From Pyricularia pennisetigena (lineage: Eukaryota > Ascomycota > Sordariomycetes > Magnaporthales > Pyriculariaceae): 64,000 nt of DNA. Of this stretch, positions 1 through 10,462 are shown piece after piece. The stretch is from positions 823,758 to 887,757 of the forward strand of contig NW_021940921.1 in the NCBI RefSeq assembly GCF_004337985.1, read 5' to 3'. Positions within the stretch are counted from its first letter, which is position 1, and each line of letters starts with the position of its first letter. The position numbers and the translations under genes were made by a program. Below the pieces are notes generated by a model. That model made no database searches. It was not told the origin of the DNA and worked only from the letters and a program-made list of their open reading frames with translations.

Positions 1-396
1 ATACAATTATGCCCCAAGAGTCCAATTCATGTTACTTGATGTATTATTTTTGTTTGGGAGAGTAGCCAAGGAGGAGGTAGTGCGTTACTCGCCCACTTAC
101 TCGCACTTTTTCAAGAGACCTGTTGAAGTGGGTTCATTCGGGCTTCAGCGCATTGTGGCTTGAAGCAGTATACGACTCGAGCTATCCCCATCACTTGGCA
201 TTTGATTTACTGCCAGCCACATAAGTGAAAGATGACATAAAGCAGCAGCCACTGCCTGATTGAACGTTGATTATAATAAAAAGACCTCCTTTTCCGGTCC
301 ACTTGTAATCAAAACATGTTTGTTCTAAAATGCCAACTCACCTCCCTGGATCTGGGATCTCCTCAAGTCTCGTTTCATAAGAGTCTTCTCATAGGG

Positions 397-403
397 TATA
401 AAA
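397..403 (+). promoter_or_regulatory. Possible TATA box for the first zinc-finger gene
   Basis: A TATAAAA heptamer lies about 205 nt upstream of the ATG at 607, followed by a T/C-rich leader typical of strongly expressed fungal genes. The first 600 bases otherwise hold only short open frames with no protein-like composition. The long distance to the ATG could mean a long leader or a 5'UTR intron. Confidence 0.4.
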
Positions 404-606
404 CAGCCTTTCCTGTGTCTTTATTACTTTCAAATGTGTCTTTGTCAGTTTGTATTGCTTTGTATTGCTTTCAGGCCTCGTTCTACCTTCTCTCATTGAG
501 TTTGTTTCAGGCATTCTTGTGAAAAAAATTCAAGCTCCATTTTCATCTCTGGAGAAACCCCTCACTGGCCGAACTTTTTATCTATCTTGTCTTTACCCAC
601 CTCAAC

Positions 607-930
607 ATGGAGACAAAGACAATTGCTCAGCTCCTTTTTCTTTTCACCGTTGGTAGTGTTGCCGCGCCTACTCGTCTTGTGGGCACCCAAGCCGTCGGAA
701 CTCGAGCCGCTGAACCTGCTGGTCTCTCCCAGCCTTTGAGGTTGAAAGACCGCGGCAATGAGATCGAAGGTGCCGGCTCAGACTTTCAGCTGCGTGCTAG
801 ATCATTTTACTGTCCTCACCCGAATTGCGATATGGCTTTCTCAACTAAGTGGGGTAGGGATCGTCATGTGAGAACGACGGTACACCCTCCCCGGCCAGCG
901 GACGATCAAGCAGCAGACCCCAACAACTAA
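607..930 (+). CDS. Small secreted C2H2 zinc-finger protein (effector-like)
   Basis: This is a 107-residue single-exon protein. The first ~19 residues (METKTIAQLLFLFTVGSVAA) look like a signal peptide. After a pro-like region comes one zinc finger at about residues 68-93: C-x4-C-x12-H-x5-H, with the usual aromatic/Phe core (FYC...C-DMAF). An L-R-A-R motif immediately precedes the finger, in the sequence QLRARSF, and resembles an LxxR Kex2 processing site. Secreted proteins with a nuclear-type DNA-binding finger are known as nuclear effectors in the rice blast fungus (MoHTR1 and MoHTR2). Similarity in architecture is what I see; host-nuclear action is inference. A second gene of the same plan lies at 6673-6984 on the other strand. 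The start is the only ATG giving a signal peptide. Confidence 0.72.
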   Translation: METKTIAQLLFLFTVGSVAAPTRLVGTQAVGTRAAEPAGLSQPLRLKDRGNEIEGAGSDFQLRARSFYCPHPNCDMAFSTKWGRDRHVRTTVHPPRPADDQAADPNN

Positions 931-1008
931 ATCAGAGGAAATGTTTTTCTTTCGACGTTTAACTCCTCCAATTCCAGTTTGTCCAGAACTAGCTTCCCCT
1001 GAAATGCA

Positions 1009-1358
1009 TCTCTCCCACCGTCGTATATGTGCAGAGGTTGCAGGAAGCTTTGGGACGACCGGGCCAACAGAGACCATGATGAGATGTGTGCGGCGCGCAT
1101 CGAACCCCCCAGTATTGATAGTGATAGTGATGGAGAATATCAGTCCTGCCGCTCCTCCTCATGGTCAGCGAGTGTATCCTCATCCAGAGTACACCCCAAG
1201 GTTTCAACTTGCGGCCGACAGAGACTTTTATGAGAATACGACAGTTCATTCATGCCAAAGACATGTCCAAAGATTTATGCGATGGATTGTCCAAGAGTTA
1301 TGCCATGGGGCGGGCGCGAAAAGATTTGCAGGCATTGATTCATAAAAGTGCCATGTAA
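1009..1358 (+). pseudogene. Possible frameshifted gene remnant or extra exons with a C2HC finger
   Basis: Two overlapping plus-strand frames look partly protein-like but have no common start. One (about 1020-1135) encodes a C-x2-C-x11-H-x3-C pattern (CRGC...H-DEM-C) followed by an acidic/serine stretch (IDSDSDGEYQS). The other (about 1215-1358) encodes a basic, helical-looking tail ending DLQALIHKSAM. They may be downstream exons of the zinc-finger gene at 607, whose frame stops at 930, or a decayed relative. No convincing donor/acceptor pair joins them in phase, so I treat this as a remnant. Function is not recognised. Confidence 0.25.
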
Positions 1359-2783
1359 CACGGTCGAATCATTGGGACATGGAAAGTAGTTGCACAGTTG
1401 AGGGTATCATTCTAAATGCAGATGCTGGCTTATTCACCCAGACTGGACATCCATCAACAGAGCCAAGCTCGACAACTTACAGACGCAATTCAGAATCCAT
1501 TGCCAGAAAAGTTCCCACAGATGTGCTTTCTCTTTGCCTCGGCCGGCTGCACCAACAACGCTTGCTTCGAAACCTGGTCAATTACTGCCATTGGACTTGG
1601 CACAGAATTCCCATCCACGGTGACGGGTTGTCAAATATTAGGTTAGCGGCAGTCATAGATTACGTATGTCAATGAGACATGCAAGGCTTGCAGCCAAAAC
1701 GCCGCCTGGACTGTTCGTGCAGGGGGTAGAGTTAGAGTCAAATGTAACGCTAATAGGTGCTCGGTCACCAAACCCGCCCCCGAATATGAGCCAGGCGGTC
1801 TCCTCAGCTCCCGCTCGCGTGGGATTAACCCCATCAAAAAGCCGGTCGTCACGGGCGGACAAGGATCAGTGCCTGGGTTCGCGTCGCCGGCGCAGTTGAT
1901 GACTGGTGACAGCCTGGCCAAAATGGACAACCGCGGCCAGGCCGATTCCTTTGAGGAGTTTCATCGTCGTGGTTATACTTGTCTCTCTTTCATCCGTTCT
2001 TGTCCGGAATGGTTCTGGCTCCAGGAGGTGAAACAAGTAAAAAAGCAAAGATTAAAGACAATCCAACAAGGCGTTAGCAGTCCATGCTGTACTTGACGCT
2101 TTTCGATTTGAATAAAGGTGTTGATGCTGACGGACTACTGTGCACTGGGCTTTGGATAGCTTGGTGAGGTGATTTTGAGTTATCCATTTTGCCTGTGGAG
2201 CTGATCCGTTGAACGAAGATGGCATGAACACGTCGGTGGTTGCAGGGGCGCGTCGCCAAGCCAGCTAGAAAAAAAAAACAAAAGAAAAAAAAAAAAGAAA
2301 CCAAGGACTTCGCAATCAAAAAAGATATATCTCGGGCCCTTCTACGACCCCGACGCATAGCACATTGACTACATTTTCAAGCTTTATCCCTGGAAGATGC
2401 GGCACGTGACAAATTAGGAAAAGCGTGCCTCGCCGGCATGGAGAAGATTGGTAAAAGGTGTGAAAAAAAAGGGGGAATGAATTGGCGACACGGCAAAGTT
2501 CGGTGTCCCTTCTAAGATGCTTGGCTCCAGAGTAACAAAGTCATCTTCGCGACCACCTGGAAAATTTCAAGGACGGCCCGCGCAGAGAATTGCAATATGC
2601 CTCGATCCCGAAAAGCCAGCCAAAACGACGCAATAGGCACAAAAACCCACCTTTGTGAGGGCGCGGGAATCGCCCTGTGCGAAGGCGAGCGCGTCATAAG
2701 GCACTTGGACGTGGGACCGGGTACGGGGAGGATGCCAACGCGGTGCAAGAGCTCTCCTTGCTGCTGCAGCTCGTGCATGATAG
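1359..2783. other. Spacer without a recognised gene
   Basis: Short frames occur on both strands, but none has a recognisable domain, signal peptide or consistent codon use. There are A-rich tracts near 2270-2300 and 2463-2472. I see no gene here. Confidence 0.5.
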
Positions 2784-3110
2784 ATGGGCGAGGGTTTCTG
2801 GCTCGTCTCGGGGCTCTGGATGGTAGACGGAGAGCCAGCGTCAATGTGGATCCGCGAGTATCTGGACCCTGTCACGGGCAACATGTCGTGCTTTGTGCCG
2901 CGCGTCATCGAGGACGTCGCCCAGCTCGCATATGAGGGGGAGCTGGTCCAGACGCTCGAAGGGATCGAGGCGGCCTTATCAATTGAGACGTATACTCAGG
3001 AGTGGCTGTTGGAGCGCGGCGAGCTGAGTGACCTTTTTTTTTTTTTTTTTTTTTCCGGCGTACATCGATGGGGTTCGTTTCATTACCAGTGGACTTGGGC
3101 GACGGGATGA
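2784..3110 (+). CDS. Doubtful short open frame, possible gene fragment
   Basis: The frame opens at an ATG and for about 80 residues has ordinary globular composition (many W, E, V and L; for example WMVDGEPASMWIREYLDP). It then runs into a 21-nt poly-T tract at 3034-3054 that would encode polyphenylalanine, so the true coding part, if any, ends or splices before 3034. There is no signal peptide and no family I recognise. It could be a relic exon; an alternative frame over the same DNA is less protein-like. Confidence 0.2.
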   Translation: MGEGFWLVSGLWMVDGEPASMWIREYLDPVTGNMSCFVPRVIEDVAQLAYEGELVQTLEGIEAALSIETYTQEWLLERGELSDLFFFFFFSGVHRWGSFHYQWTWATG

Positions 3111-4310
3111 ACGAGAAAATACGCACCGAATTGCCCACGAAAAAAAAAAAAAAGATGCTCGTAAACTCTAGTAGCAGGCCATTGGATGGCAGCATCTCCA
3201 TCTGTCGACGAACAGCCAAGAGTTCGTTCACCTTTGACCAGTAATATTCAGTGGTGATCCCACACCGCGAACCCGTCGAGGGTCCTCCTTGGGATCATAT
3301 CTTCTCAGCAAGATTAAGATTGAGCTGGGGAAGGGTTTAATCTCGAGAAAAAAGTTGGAGAGTGGCGAAGGGATCCACGCACCAAGATTGCAATCGGCGA
3401 TCTCAGAAGTATTAGAGTTTCGACGTTAAAGAGGGTCTAATGTACCTAATTCTAGTGCAAAGCAACTGGTCTGGCACCATTCAGTTTACGGTAAAAGGAG
3501 ATTTCGGCTTCGGATTCCGTGCGCCAGTGACTTGTCGGCCCTTGCAGGCTGACGGGCTTGTAGCGACTGGTTACCGCCGCAGCGGATTGTGGCGGTTTGC
3601 GGGTTTGTAAATGGATCAAGCTATGCACCTACCAGGGGAGACGATGTCAGTGGAGAGATAGACAAAATCACTGCAAGAGAAAAAAAAAAAAAAAAAGTAT
3701 AAGTACGAGTACGTCTTAAGCTTCCAGCGTTCTCGACATGGTATTCCCCCTCAGCGACTGGCAATTACCACCAGAAACAAAAACGATTGGACCCCCATAT
3801 AGACTTTTCAAAAAATTGTTCCCAATGTAACCAAAGAAAAAGAAAAAATCCAACCAATAGGTTGATAACCGACAACCTGGAACCCGACGCTGCAGCTATA
3901 AGCTTTGACAAGTCCGTCCGCAAAGCAGAGTGCTGGCATGCAGCAAGCGGTCTCTGTGCAAGAAGAAAGAAAGGATATTGTGTCAGGAAGAGACTCAGGG
4001 ATGGGAGGGAAAGTTTTTCTTTTTTTTTTTTTCTCTCTCTCTTCAATTGCATATATGTGCGTGATGGATTTTCCCAGCCCCGCCGCACCGGCCATCCCGA
4101 CTCTTTCTCGCGCATATATCTGTAATCTTCCACCCTGGTATCGGCCATTGGATTTGGCCAGGGCTCCCGGTCGATTCGATCGATGAGACGAAAACTGGTT
4201 GGTCTTAAAAAACAAACCATGACGCTGCACGGCCGATGACATTGAGATCCCCCACCACCGCTAAACCCCTCCCCCCAAGGACCTCCTCCAAGCACCTAGC
4301 TCCGTCAACA
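3111..4310. other. Spacer with homopolymer tracts
   Basis: The spacer contains poly-A tracts near 3141-3153 and 3680-3697 and a poly-T/CT tract near 4020-4043. Open frames over 3765-4295 are driven by these low-complexity runs and resemble no known protein. The pyrimidine- and AC-rich part just before 4311 is probably the leader of the receptor gene. Confidence 0.5.
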
Positions 4311-5864
4311 ATGGACCACAGAGGTGCCGAGGCCGAGGACAATCGAGGCCCACAGATACTGGCCGTCGCCATCCCGCTCGTGGCCGTCGCCACCATCTTC
4401 GTCGCCGCCAGACTGTACACCAAGGCCGTCATAAAAAAACTGGTCTACTTGGAAGATTACATCATCGGCTTCAGCAACCTGCTGCTATGGGCCGAAGTGG
4501 GTCTGTACTTTGCCGCGGTCAGGCACGGGGAAGGGAGGCACATCTGGACCCTGACCGAGGAGGAGCTCGAGGCGTCGCGGATGTGGTTCATCGTCGCCTC
4601 CATACCGGGCGTCACCGCGCTGGGGCTGCCCAAAATCGCCATCGCCTTGATGCTCAACAGGATCCTCTTTGCGAGCAAGTGGCTCACGACGGCCTCGTGG
4701 GTTTTCTCCGGCGTCACTACAATGAATTTCATAGCCGTCCTCTTTCTGCTGGTTTTTCAGTGCTCGCCAATTCGAGCGGCCTGGTCTGCCAACGTTGCCG
4801 ACGCGAGATGTTATGACCCCGACCTGATCGTCAATGTTTGTCTATACGCTTCAGGTACGAACCCATATCCACACCGGTCCTGGGCTCTCGGGGGCCCTGA
4901 GGATTGTGCTTTCAGCTGACGCGTACTTGATCTGCAAAAAAAGTGTTCTCTGCCATCACAGATCTTTACTTTGTAAGTAATACATTTATTTGTTCGAGCC
5001 TGCTACCACAGCCGCAAAACGGAGAGTAGCAAAGCTCTGCTGACATCATAATGACCTTTAAGGCATTCTGGCCCGCTGTCGTCATCCTTAGACTCGGTAT
5101 GGACACACAGAAGTCCGTTGGACTCAGCTGTGTGCTGGGGCTTGGGGTCTTGTAAGTAGAGGCTTCCAGCACCAAAAACCTTCTGACCTTTCTCGGAGAT
5201 CTGCTCTTCATTTTTTTTTTTTTTTTTCACACGTGACTGATGCGTCAGTGTCACCCAAAGTGCGTGTGCGGTTGCCCTATACAAGGTGTCTCTACTTCCG
5301 CTCATGGCAAGCCCAGACTTTACTTGTACGAAAAGCAACAATGCTCTTATCCAACTCAGTCGATGTTTCAAGAGAGAATCCGTAACTCACAATGGCGTGC
5401 TCACAGATGACTGTGCAGATCTCATGATATGGACAGTGTAAGCGTGATCATACCGTAGCCCCGTCAAACAACATAGTCTCGATATACAGCTAACTCTGCT
5501 GTCTCACAGAGCCGAAGCATCGGCGATTCTGATCGCCTCGTCCATCCCCATGCTGACTCCGATATACCTCTTGATCATGCGACGGCGCAGAGACGGAGAG
5601 AATCGAAATGAGACTCGAAAAGCCCCAGTCGATGAACTCATGCACCAACTGAGCCACCAGCGTCAAAATCAAATTCAACGCCACGTTTGGGATGTGGAAA
5701 CGGGCGTCTTCCACCGAAACACAAAGCGTCAGCCTTGTGCAGGCATGCCGAGCTCTGCGAAGGCCGGGAGCATTGTAGGCGATAACGCGCGGAGCTCGGG
5801 AGATAGAAACAGTCGTGCAATCCACAAGGTAGAGCATTATAATGAAACACAAAAAGCAGTCTGA
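4311..5864 (+). CDS. PTH11-like integral membrane protein (fungal rhodopsin/SAT4-type GPCR family)
   Basis: Six exons join in phase to a 374-residue protein: 4311-4854, 4944-4972, 5063-5151, 5249-5325, 5407-5437 and 5510-5864. Seven hydrophobic segments are expected; the first follows the N-terminus (LAVAIPLVAVATIFVAARL). Family landmarks appear only after splicing. They are FSAITDLYF at the exon 1/2 junction, AFWPAVVILRL followed by a KSVGLS-type loop, DFTY across the exon 4/5 junction, and WTVAEASAILIASSIP near the last helix. This is the SAT4/DUF3328-unlike 'rhodopsin-domain' family that includes Magnaporthe PTH11, but there is no CFEM domain at the N-terminus. The cytoplasmic tail is basic and polar (RRRRDGEN...). 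The family acts in the plasma membrane as proposed receptors for surface or chemical cues; the ligand is unknown. The recovery of split motifs makes the model fairly secure. The intron at 5152-5248 contains a 17-nt poly-T tract. An upstream in-frame ATG at 4236 adds a proline-rich leader and is less likely. Confidence 0.85.
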
Positions 5865-6594
5865 TGTTTGTTTTTAGTTTTTCTGCTGCTTGACTGATGC
5901 AAAGTAGGAGGTCGACGGTGGCCGTCGACTAACATGCTGCTTTTGATTGCCAAAGGCTTCATCACTATCGGGCCACGCGTCTTGAAATGCCACTTCAATA
6001 CGCAACTTGATAGCGAGTAGATATATCATTAGGCTTTGGTGCGTGGGACTTTGGTATCATCAGTTTGGATATGCGGTGGTCCCAGAGCAAATTATCAAAA
6101 CTTTTACTGCGGTTGTAGACCGGATTTTAGACACATCAATTGTTGCAAATGTCAGCAAAACGTATCGCCGCGTCTTGTTTTGTGCTGAAAGCAACCAAAG
6201 CGCCAAAAACGACCTGTACGACATTGACCAAAAGCCGACAACGTCGACCGACCTAAAGATTAAAGCTGGTGGTTACCCCATCCCATAGCTTCGCCGACGC
6301 TCACACCGAAAGGCATCTCAGGGATTTCGCAGCCATGGGTCTAGACGTGACGCAAGCTTGAGTGCTGTGACCAGAGGCCGAAATGAACGTGCAGAAGCTG
6401 GGAGCTTTTCCAGTGCTCTTTTATGGGGAAACAGAAGGCCAGCACCGAGTGACAGTTTTGTGGGACTTGGCGTAGTTTAATTTTGAAATTGAATATCTAA
6501 ACTTGTCTCTTCTATACTGTCGCTGAAAATGTTTCCCACCACGGAGTGGGCTTTGAAAAAATATTTTTTTGGTCGGAAGAAAAAAGAAAAGCAG

Positions 6595-6627
<33 letters not shown>

Positions 6628-6672
6628 GATCGATTGCACACCTCCTTGTCTCTTCCCTGTTTTCTCCCCAGC
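5865..6672. other. Spacer with a 30-nt poly-T tract
   Basis: No recognisable gene. A run of 30 T lies at 6597-6626 with A-rich sequence just before it. An open frame at 6007-6288 (93 codons) has no signal peptide or domain that I recognise. Confidence 0.5.
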
Positions 6673-6984
6673 TTACTGGCTTCCCGAAGGCGGGTTTTTC
6701 TTGTTGTATACTTGTCCGTTCTTGCCCGGCTTGTTTGTGTTCTCCTTGGTTTTCGTTCTACTTAGCGCCACCAGCTCCTCGTTTTTATGGTCCTTGACCA
6801 GATGGTGAGCGAGAGCAAATTCGCTAAAGTGAAGGCCACACAAGTGACACTTGGGTTTCCACCAAGGAAATGAACGGGGTTTCAACTGCTTATTCTGGAC
6901 CTCAGAGAGATCGACCGGAGTGGGAATGGCTTGGGCGACGATGGCAAGTAAGGCCAAAATTTGAATGAATTTAAGAACGTACAT
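6673..6984 (-). CDS. Small secreted zinc-finger protein (effector-like)
   Basis: This 103-residue single-exon protein has a clear signal peptide: a hydrophobic core (LKFIQILALLAIVAQA) with likely cleavage near residue 19. One finger follows at about residues 46-66: C-x2-C-x11-H-x4-H (CHLC...HH-LVKD-H). The spacing is one residue shorter than canonical C2H2. An L-K-P-R motif occurs just before it in QLKPRSF, matching QLRARSF in the gene at 607. The rest is lysine/asparagine-rich and probably disordered. Apart from the shared plan and this heptad the two proteins are strongly diverged, so common descent is likely but not proven. A CATAAAAAG element about 140 nt upstream may be its TATA box. A role as a secreted regulator or nuclear effector is inferred. 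Confidence 0.7.
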   Translation of the reverse strand: MYVLKFIQILALLAIVAQAIPTPVDLSEVQNKQLKPRSFPWWKPKCHLCGLHFSEFALAHHLVKDHKNEELVALSRTKTKENTNKPGKNGQVYNKKNPPSGSQ

Positions 6985-7829
6985 GTTGAAGGATAGTTTG
7001 GAAGATGCAAATATCTGGATAGGTCCTGCTGGAAAATGTCAGTGAAGCGAAAATGGCTAATGAGAGACTGAGAGTTGAGGTGAGGGGTTGGAGGGTCGAG
7101 ATAAAACCGTTGAGATGCTTCTTTTTATGCTGAGTGTCGATGCGTACAAGTTTTAGTAGCACTTCAAAATAACCAATAACAGATACATAGTAGTTTAAAA
7201 ATAGATTTTCTTTTTCAGAAACAAGCTCGGTCGTCCTCCGTCGTGGTTATATTTAGAATACTCTAAGTCGGTTCAATTAATCAATCAAGTCTTTGCCACC
7301 CATAACAGTCGGAAATTCAGGGAATAGATTGAACCTGTTCAAAGAAGGCTCGGCGTTTCCAAAAAGCCCAAAATTGAACGCGGAGGCGGGGTTTGGCAAC
7401 CCACCGGGCCCCGTGGCAAAAGCCGTAAAAATATATATATTTTGCGTATTAAGATAAAATATAAAATCGCAATTGTGTACAAAATTTAAATGGAAAATAA
7501 ACTTATCAGATTTTTATTTTACAATTGAAGTTTCTTTTTTGTTTATTTTATATCTTGTATTCGCCCCAATATAGAAACCCGCGTGTTACCCAATTCGGGT
7601 TGAGCCCGCCAGCCCACGGGCATGATTAGTTCTTTGAAGGTAGGATGGTATTTTCACAAAATGGCATGATAACTAACCGAATTTGCCACTGATGGGCGGG
7701 AGGTTGGAAATCAATGCAGGAGATATCATAAAGATTTCTAAGGTTTATGGATTTGATATTGGTAAACAATCGCAAATATTTAATTATCCGTTATCCCAGC
7801 CAGGCTTTCGCTATAATCATCTAGCTGTT
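6985..7829. other. AT-rich spacer with possible element remnant
   Basis: Very AT-rich between about 7430 and 7560. That core is flanked by GC-rich palindrome-like ends (near 7385-7425, ...CCACCGGGCCCCGTGG..., and 7575-7620, ...GCCCGCCAGCCCACGGGC...). This could be a degenerate non-autonomous element related to the one at 10951, but I see no clean inverted repeat or target duplication. Confidence 0.3.
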
Positions 7830-8573
7830 CTATATGAAATTATCGGGACTAAGTTTGTCCATTACCCGCTCGTGCTTTTTCAACCTTGCAGATTCCTTCC
7901 TGTCTAACTTTTCATTCTCCTTCTTCACTTTCTTTTCGAGCTTCTCTTGCGCCTTTTTCTTCTTATTTTCTGACCATGCGGCGTATCCAGGGTGTGCCCT
8001 GGAGGGCTTGAACCCCCTGTCCAAGGCGACGTGAAGACATTGGTAATGACATTCGTCCCTCGTCTTTTGAGCTACATTAGACTTTTTTCTCCTTTTATTC
8101 TCCATTCCCAACCCGGTGTCGGGATTAGTGCTCGCCCGATCGGAACCTGAAGACTCTGCGCGGGTTTGCAAACTTCCCTTCCTCTGCTGCTGTTCCTGCA
8201 ATCCCCTGTTTCCCCATGTCAAGTAAGCCTCGTCTGCCTTCTTGTCCTTGTTGTTTTTCCATGCGACATACCTTGGGCGGTTCTTCTGGTCGCGCATACA
8301 ATCGGGCTGAAACGCATTGTCCAAGGCCTTTTTAGCGAAGCCAGTCCCCTTTTTTGTTTGACTCCTACCGCTCAGTGTGTCGTAGCCTCCGAGGTTGGGA
8401 CCTGGAGTCTCTGCGCGGGCATGGAGTCTTCGGGCGGGACATGCCGCGACGGCGCGAGGACCGCCAGCGTTACCAGCAGTCGTGCTGGCGGGAATGGCCG
8501 GTACCGGGGCGCTCAGGACCGTAGTGCTAAGGGCGAGGAATGCCCAGAGTTGAGAGATCATGGAGAGATGCAT
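7830..8573 (-). CDS. Secreted two-repeat lysine-rich protein with LxxR sites
   Basis: The protein has 247 residues, with a signal peptide at the N-terminus (ISQLWAFLALSTTVLSAP; cleavage after about residue 21). Two diverged units follow. Each begins after an L-x-x-R motif (LHAR-AE and LQTR-AE) and contains a conserved core, ALDxxFxP...Y-x-AW-x-x-N-K-x-K-K-A-x-E, once around residues 85-120 and again around 180-215. The second unit ends in a lysine/glutamate-rich predicted coiled coil (KKKKAQEKLEKKVKKE). Paired units behind LxxR sites suggest cleavage by Kex2 in the Golgi into two related secreted peptides, as in fungal Kex2-processed repeat proteins; this is inference. I do not recognise a family. 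The basic clusters could also act as nuclear targeting signals, so an effector role is possible. Confidence 0.7.
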   Translation of the reverse strand: MHLSMISQLWAFLALSTTVLSAPVPAIPASTTAGNAGGPRAVAACPARRLHARAETPGPNLGGYDTLSGRSQTKKGTGFAKKALDNAFQPDCMRDQKNRPRYVAWKNNKDKKADEAYLTWGNRGLQEQQQRKGSLQTRAESSGSDRASTNPDTGLGMENKRRKKSNVAQKTRDECHYQCLHVALDRGFKPSRAHPGYAAWSENKKKKAQEKLEKKVKKENEKLDRKESARLKKHERVMDKLSPDNFI

Positions 8574-10186
8574 CTTGAAACGACTCAGTATTCAACGTGG
8601 TGCGGCCAAAAGGCAAGGTAGCAAAAGTGAAGCCAAGACTGAGCACGGTGAAATAGAATGTTTGAAGGAAGAGACTAAGAAAATGCCGCCGACTGATCAA
8701 CACCGAAGAGGAAAAAATTAGGTAATTGCTTTATTGTGCAAGGAAATGTTTGATTAACACGAGTAGTCGCACTAAGTGGCCTAAAGCTCCAAGTAAAAGA
8801 CTCGATCCGGGCCCGAGTCAGGGCATAAGAGGCAATTATCTACCATCATGCACGGCAACAAGGGAATCAGCAGGGCCAGAGTCCGGATCCATGGCGCACG
8901 AGATGCGCAGGGCCTAGGTAATGAACCGGTTTCTGCAACACCTCCTTGTGTGATTTGTACTAGGAAGACAGACGCTTGAAATATTCGGTTGAAACAATAG
9001 AGCTAGCTGTTTATTCCGTAAGCTTATGGGGCGCCATGAACAGTTATTCTCGGCAGAAACACGCGTCATCCGATCAAGCGTCATTTGCTATTAGTTCAAC
9101 CTGAGTACAACTGTACAAGAGGTTGCTTTGGCGGGGTTCTCCATTTTGCTGAGTGGAAAATGCTCCAGCTATCAAGCGTGGGTTTTGGTGAATCGACTTG
9201 CAGCACTTTTCTTCTCTTTCGGTACTACTGTAGACAAACTTTTATGGGTTATACATGACTCGCTTGGCACACATGTTGGCGTATTTAACGGAAGATGGTC
9301 CGCACCATTCTGAAGGGTTCCGGAAACAATCTTTAAAGATTTAAACGCTATAGGTGTATAACAATGGCGACCTACGCCCTTTTAGGTGGGAAAGTAGTTC
9401 TTGCCTATGGAAAAGGGGACGATCGAACCGCCATATGTTAATTTGTACTGGATATACAGCCGTATTTTACGGAAACATTATTCCAAGACCTTCCGCCACG
9501 TCTAGTTTGATATGTTAACTTTGCGTAAATTAATAAATCCTATTTCCAGTCCTCTCACCCTTCGCTATCTAGCTTGTAGCTAATAGGCTTTTCTTTTATA
9601 TTTGCGAATTCCAGTCCCCGATTCGAACTGTTGCTGAAAACTAAGCCTTTTACTCTATATCCGTGCTGACTTATCGCCGCGTTCGGCGGCCCAGAGAATT
9701 TGTTCCGCACAAAATCGCAAGTCTTAAAACGATAACGGAGTTCCTATAACGGCTTCGACAGTGCCCAAATAAGTGGATGGCCCCTTTAAGCCGGTTTTAA
9801 GAGGGATTCTCGGTATACCCCATTCTCGGAAGGCTTTTGCAATTGGCATAGTACTGAAGTGATATTGGGATGTGGCAAAAGCTTGGATTACCTGAAGCAG
9901 GGTACGGAACGTTTTCTTTGAGTGTCTCGACATCTTATGGACGGGCTTACCAACTTCGCGGGGCCCGACCTTGGCGGTGTTGTTACTCAAGAAGCAGACC
10001 GCTAAAGCGACTTCCTCATTGTTTCACCCAGGGATGCGGTCTTGGTTCTTTCATCTCCTTCTCCTTTCAAACAACATCAATGCCATTTGTCCCCGCTATT
10101 ACAGCCAGTTAAAATCTCTCCTGCTATTCCATTTTCGCTTCCCAGGGATTTATAGCATTATCTCATCGCTATACCGCTACTCCACA
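8574..10186. other. Spacer without an intact gene
   Basis: Low-complexity-free but non-coding in appearance. It contains the transposase-like fragment at 9724-9990 and nothing else that I can support. No tRNA-like cloverleaf was noticed. Confidence 0.4.
9724..9990 (-). pseudogene. Possible helix-turn-helix fragment of a transposase
   Basis: This 88-codon frame contains IAKAFREWGIPRIPLKTGLKG. That resembles the psq/CENP-B-type helix-turn-helix of pogo and Tc1-like transposases (pattern: kAA-x-x-x-GVP-x-x-TL-x-x-R-x-x-G). No catalytic domain follows in any frame and no terminal inverted repeats were seen nearby, so it would be an old fragment. The match is short and made by eye. Confidence 0.35.
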
Positions 10187-10462
10187 ATGTCCAGTCGCCT
10201 TCGCGAATCCGTTCAACAAATCGACCAAGACTTGTGGCTCATCGGCGATCAGTTCATTATCCGCCGTCAGCTTTCTGCTCCTACCGATCACCTTTGGAAA
10301 GATAGCGACGGCTTTTGGTACATCATATTGGCGGCAGCCGCACTGTTTCCACCGGCTGTGCCCCTGCCATCTGACAGTCACATCAGCAAAATGCATGATC
10401 AGAAATATCCGGAAGTTGAAGCGGCTTGGAAGAAGTGGTTGAAAGAGCGATTTCCTTCATAG
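10187..10462 (+). CDS. Hypothetical 91-residue protein
   Basis: An ATG after an AC-rich leader opens a 91-codon frame of normal globular composition: an acidic/basic N-terminal part (SSRLRESVQQIDQDLWLIGD), a hydrophobic alanine/proline middle, and a tryptophan/lysine-rich end (EAAWKKWLKERFPS). There is no signal peptide and no recognised domain. The frame is open further upstream to 9971, but that part looks non-coding. It may be a small gene or the surviving end of a larger one. Confidence 0.4.
   Translation: MSSRLRESVQQIDQDLWLIGDQFIIRRQLSAPTDHLWKDSDGFWYIILAAAALFPPAVPLPSDSHISKMHDQKYPEVEAAWKKWLKERFPS

Noticed and set aside
3765..4295. Minus-strand frame of 176 codons
   Set aside because: Kept open by A/T-rich low-complexity tracts and overlaps the promoter of the receptor; no domain or signal peptide.
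5097..5110. Intron donor at GTATGG in the receptor
   Set aside because: The nearest acceptor would make a 14-nt intron; reading through gives the family motif (LGMDTQKSVGLS), so the exon continues to 5151.
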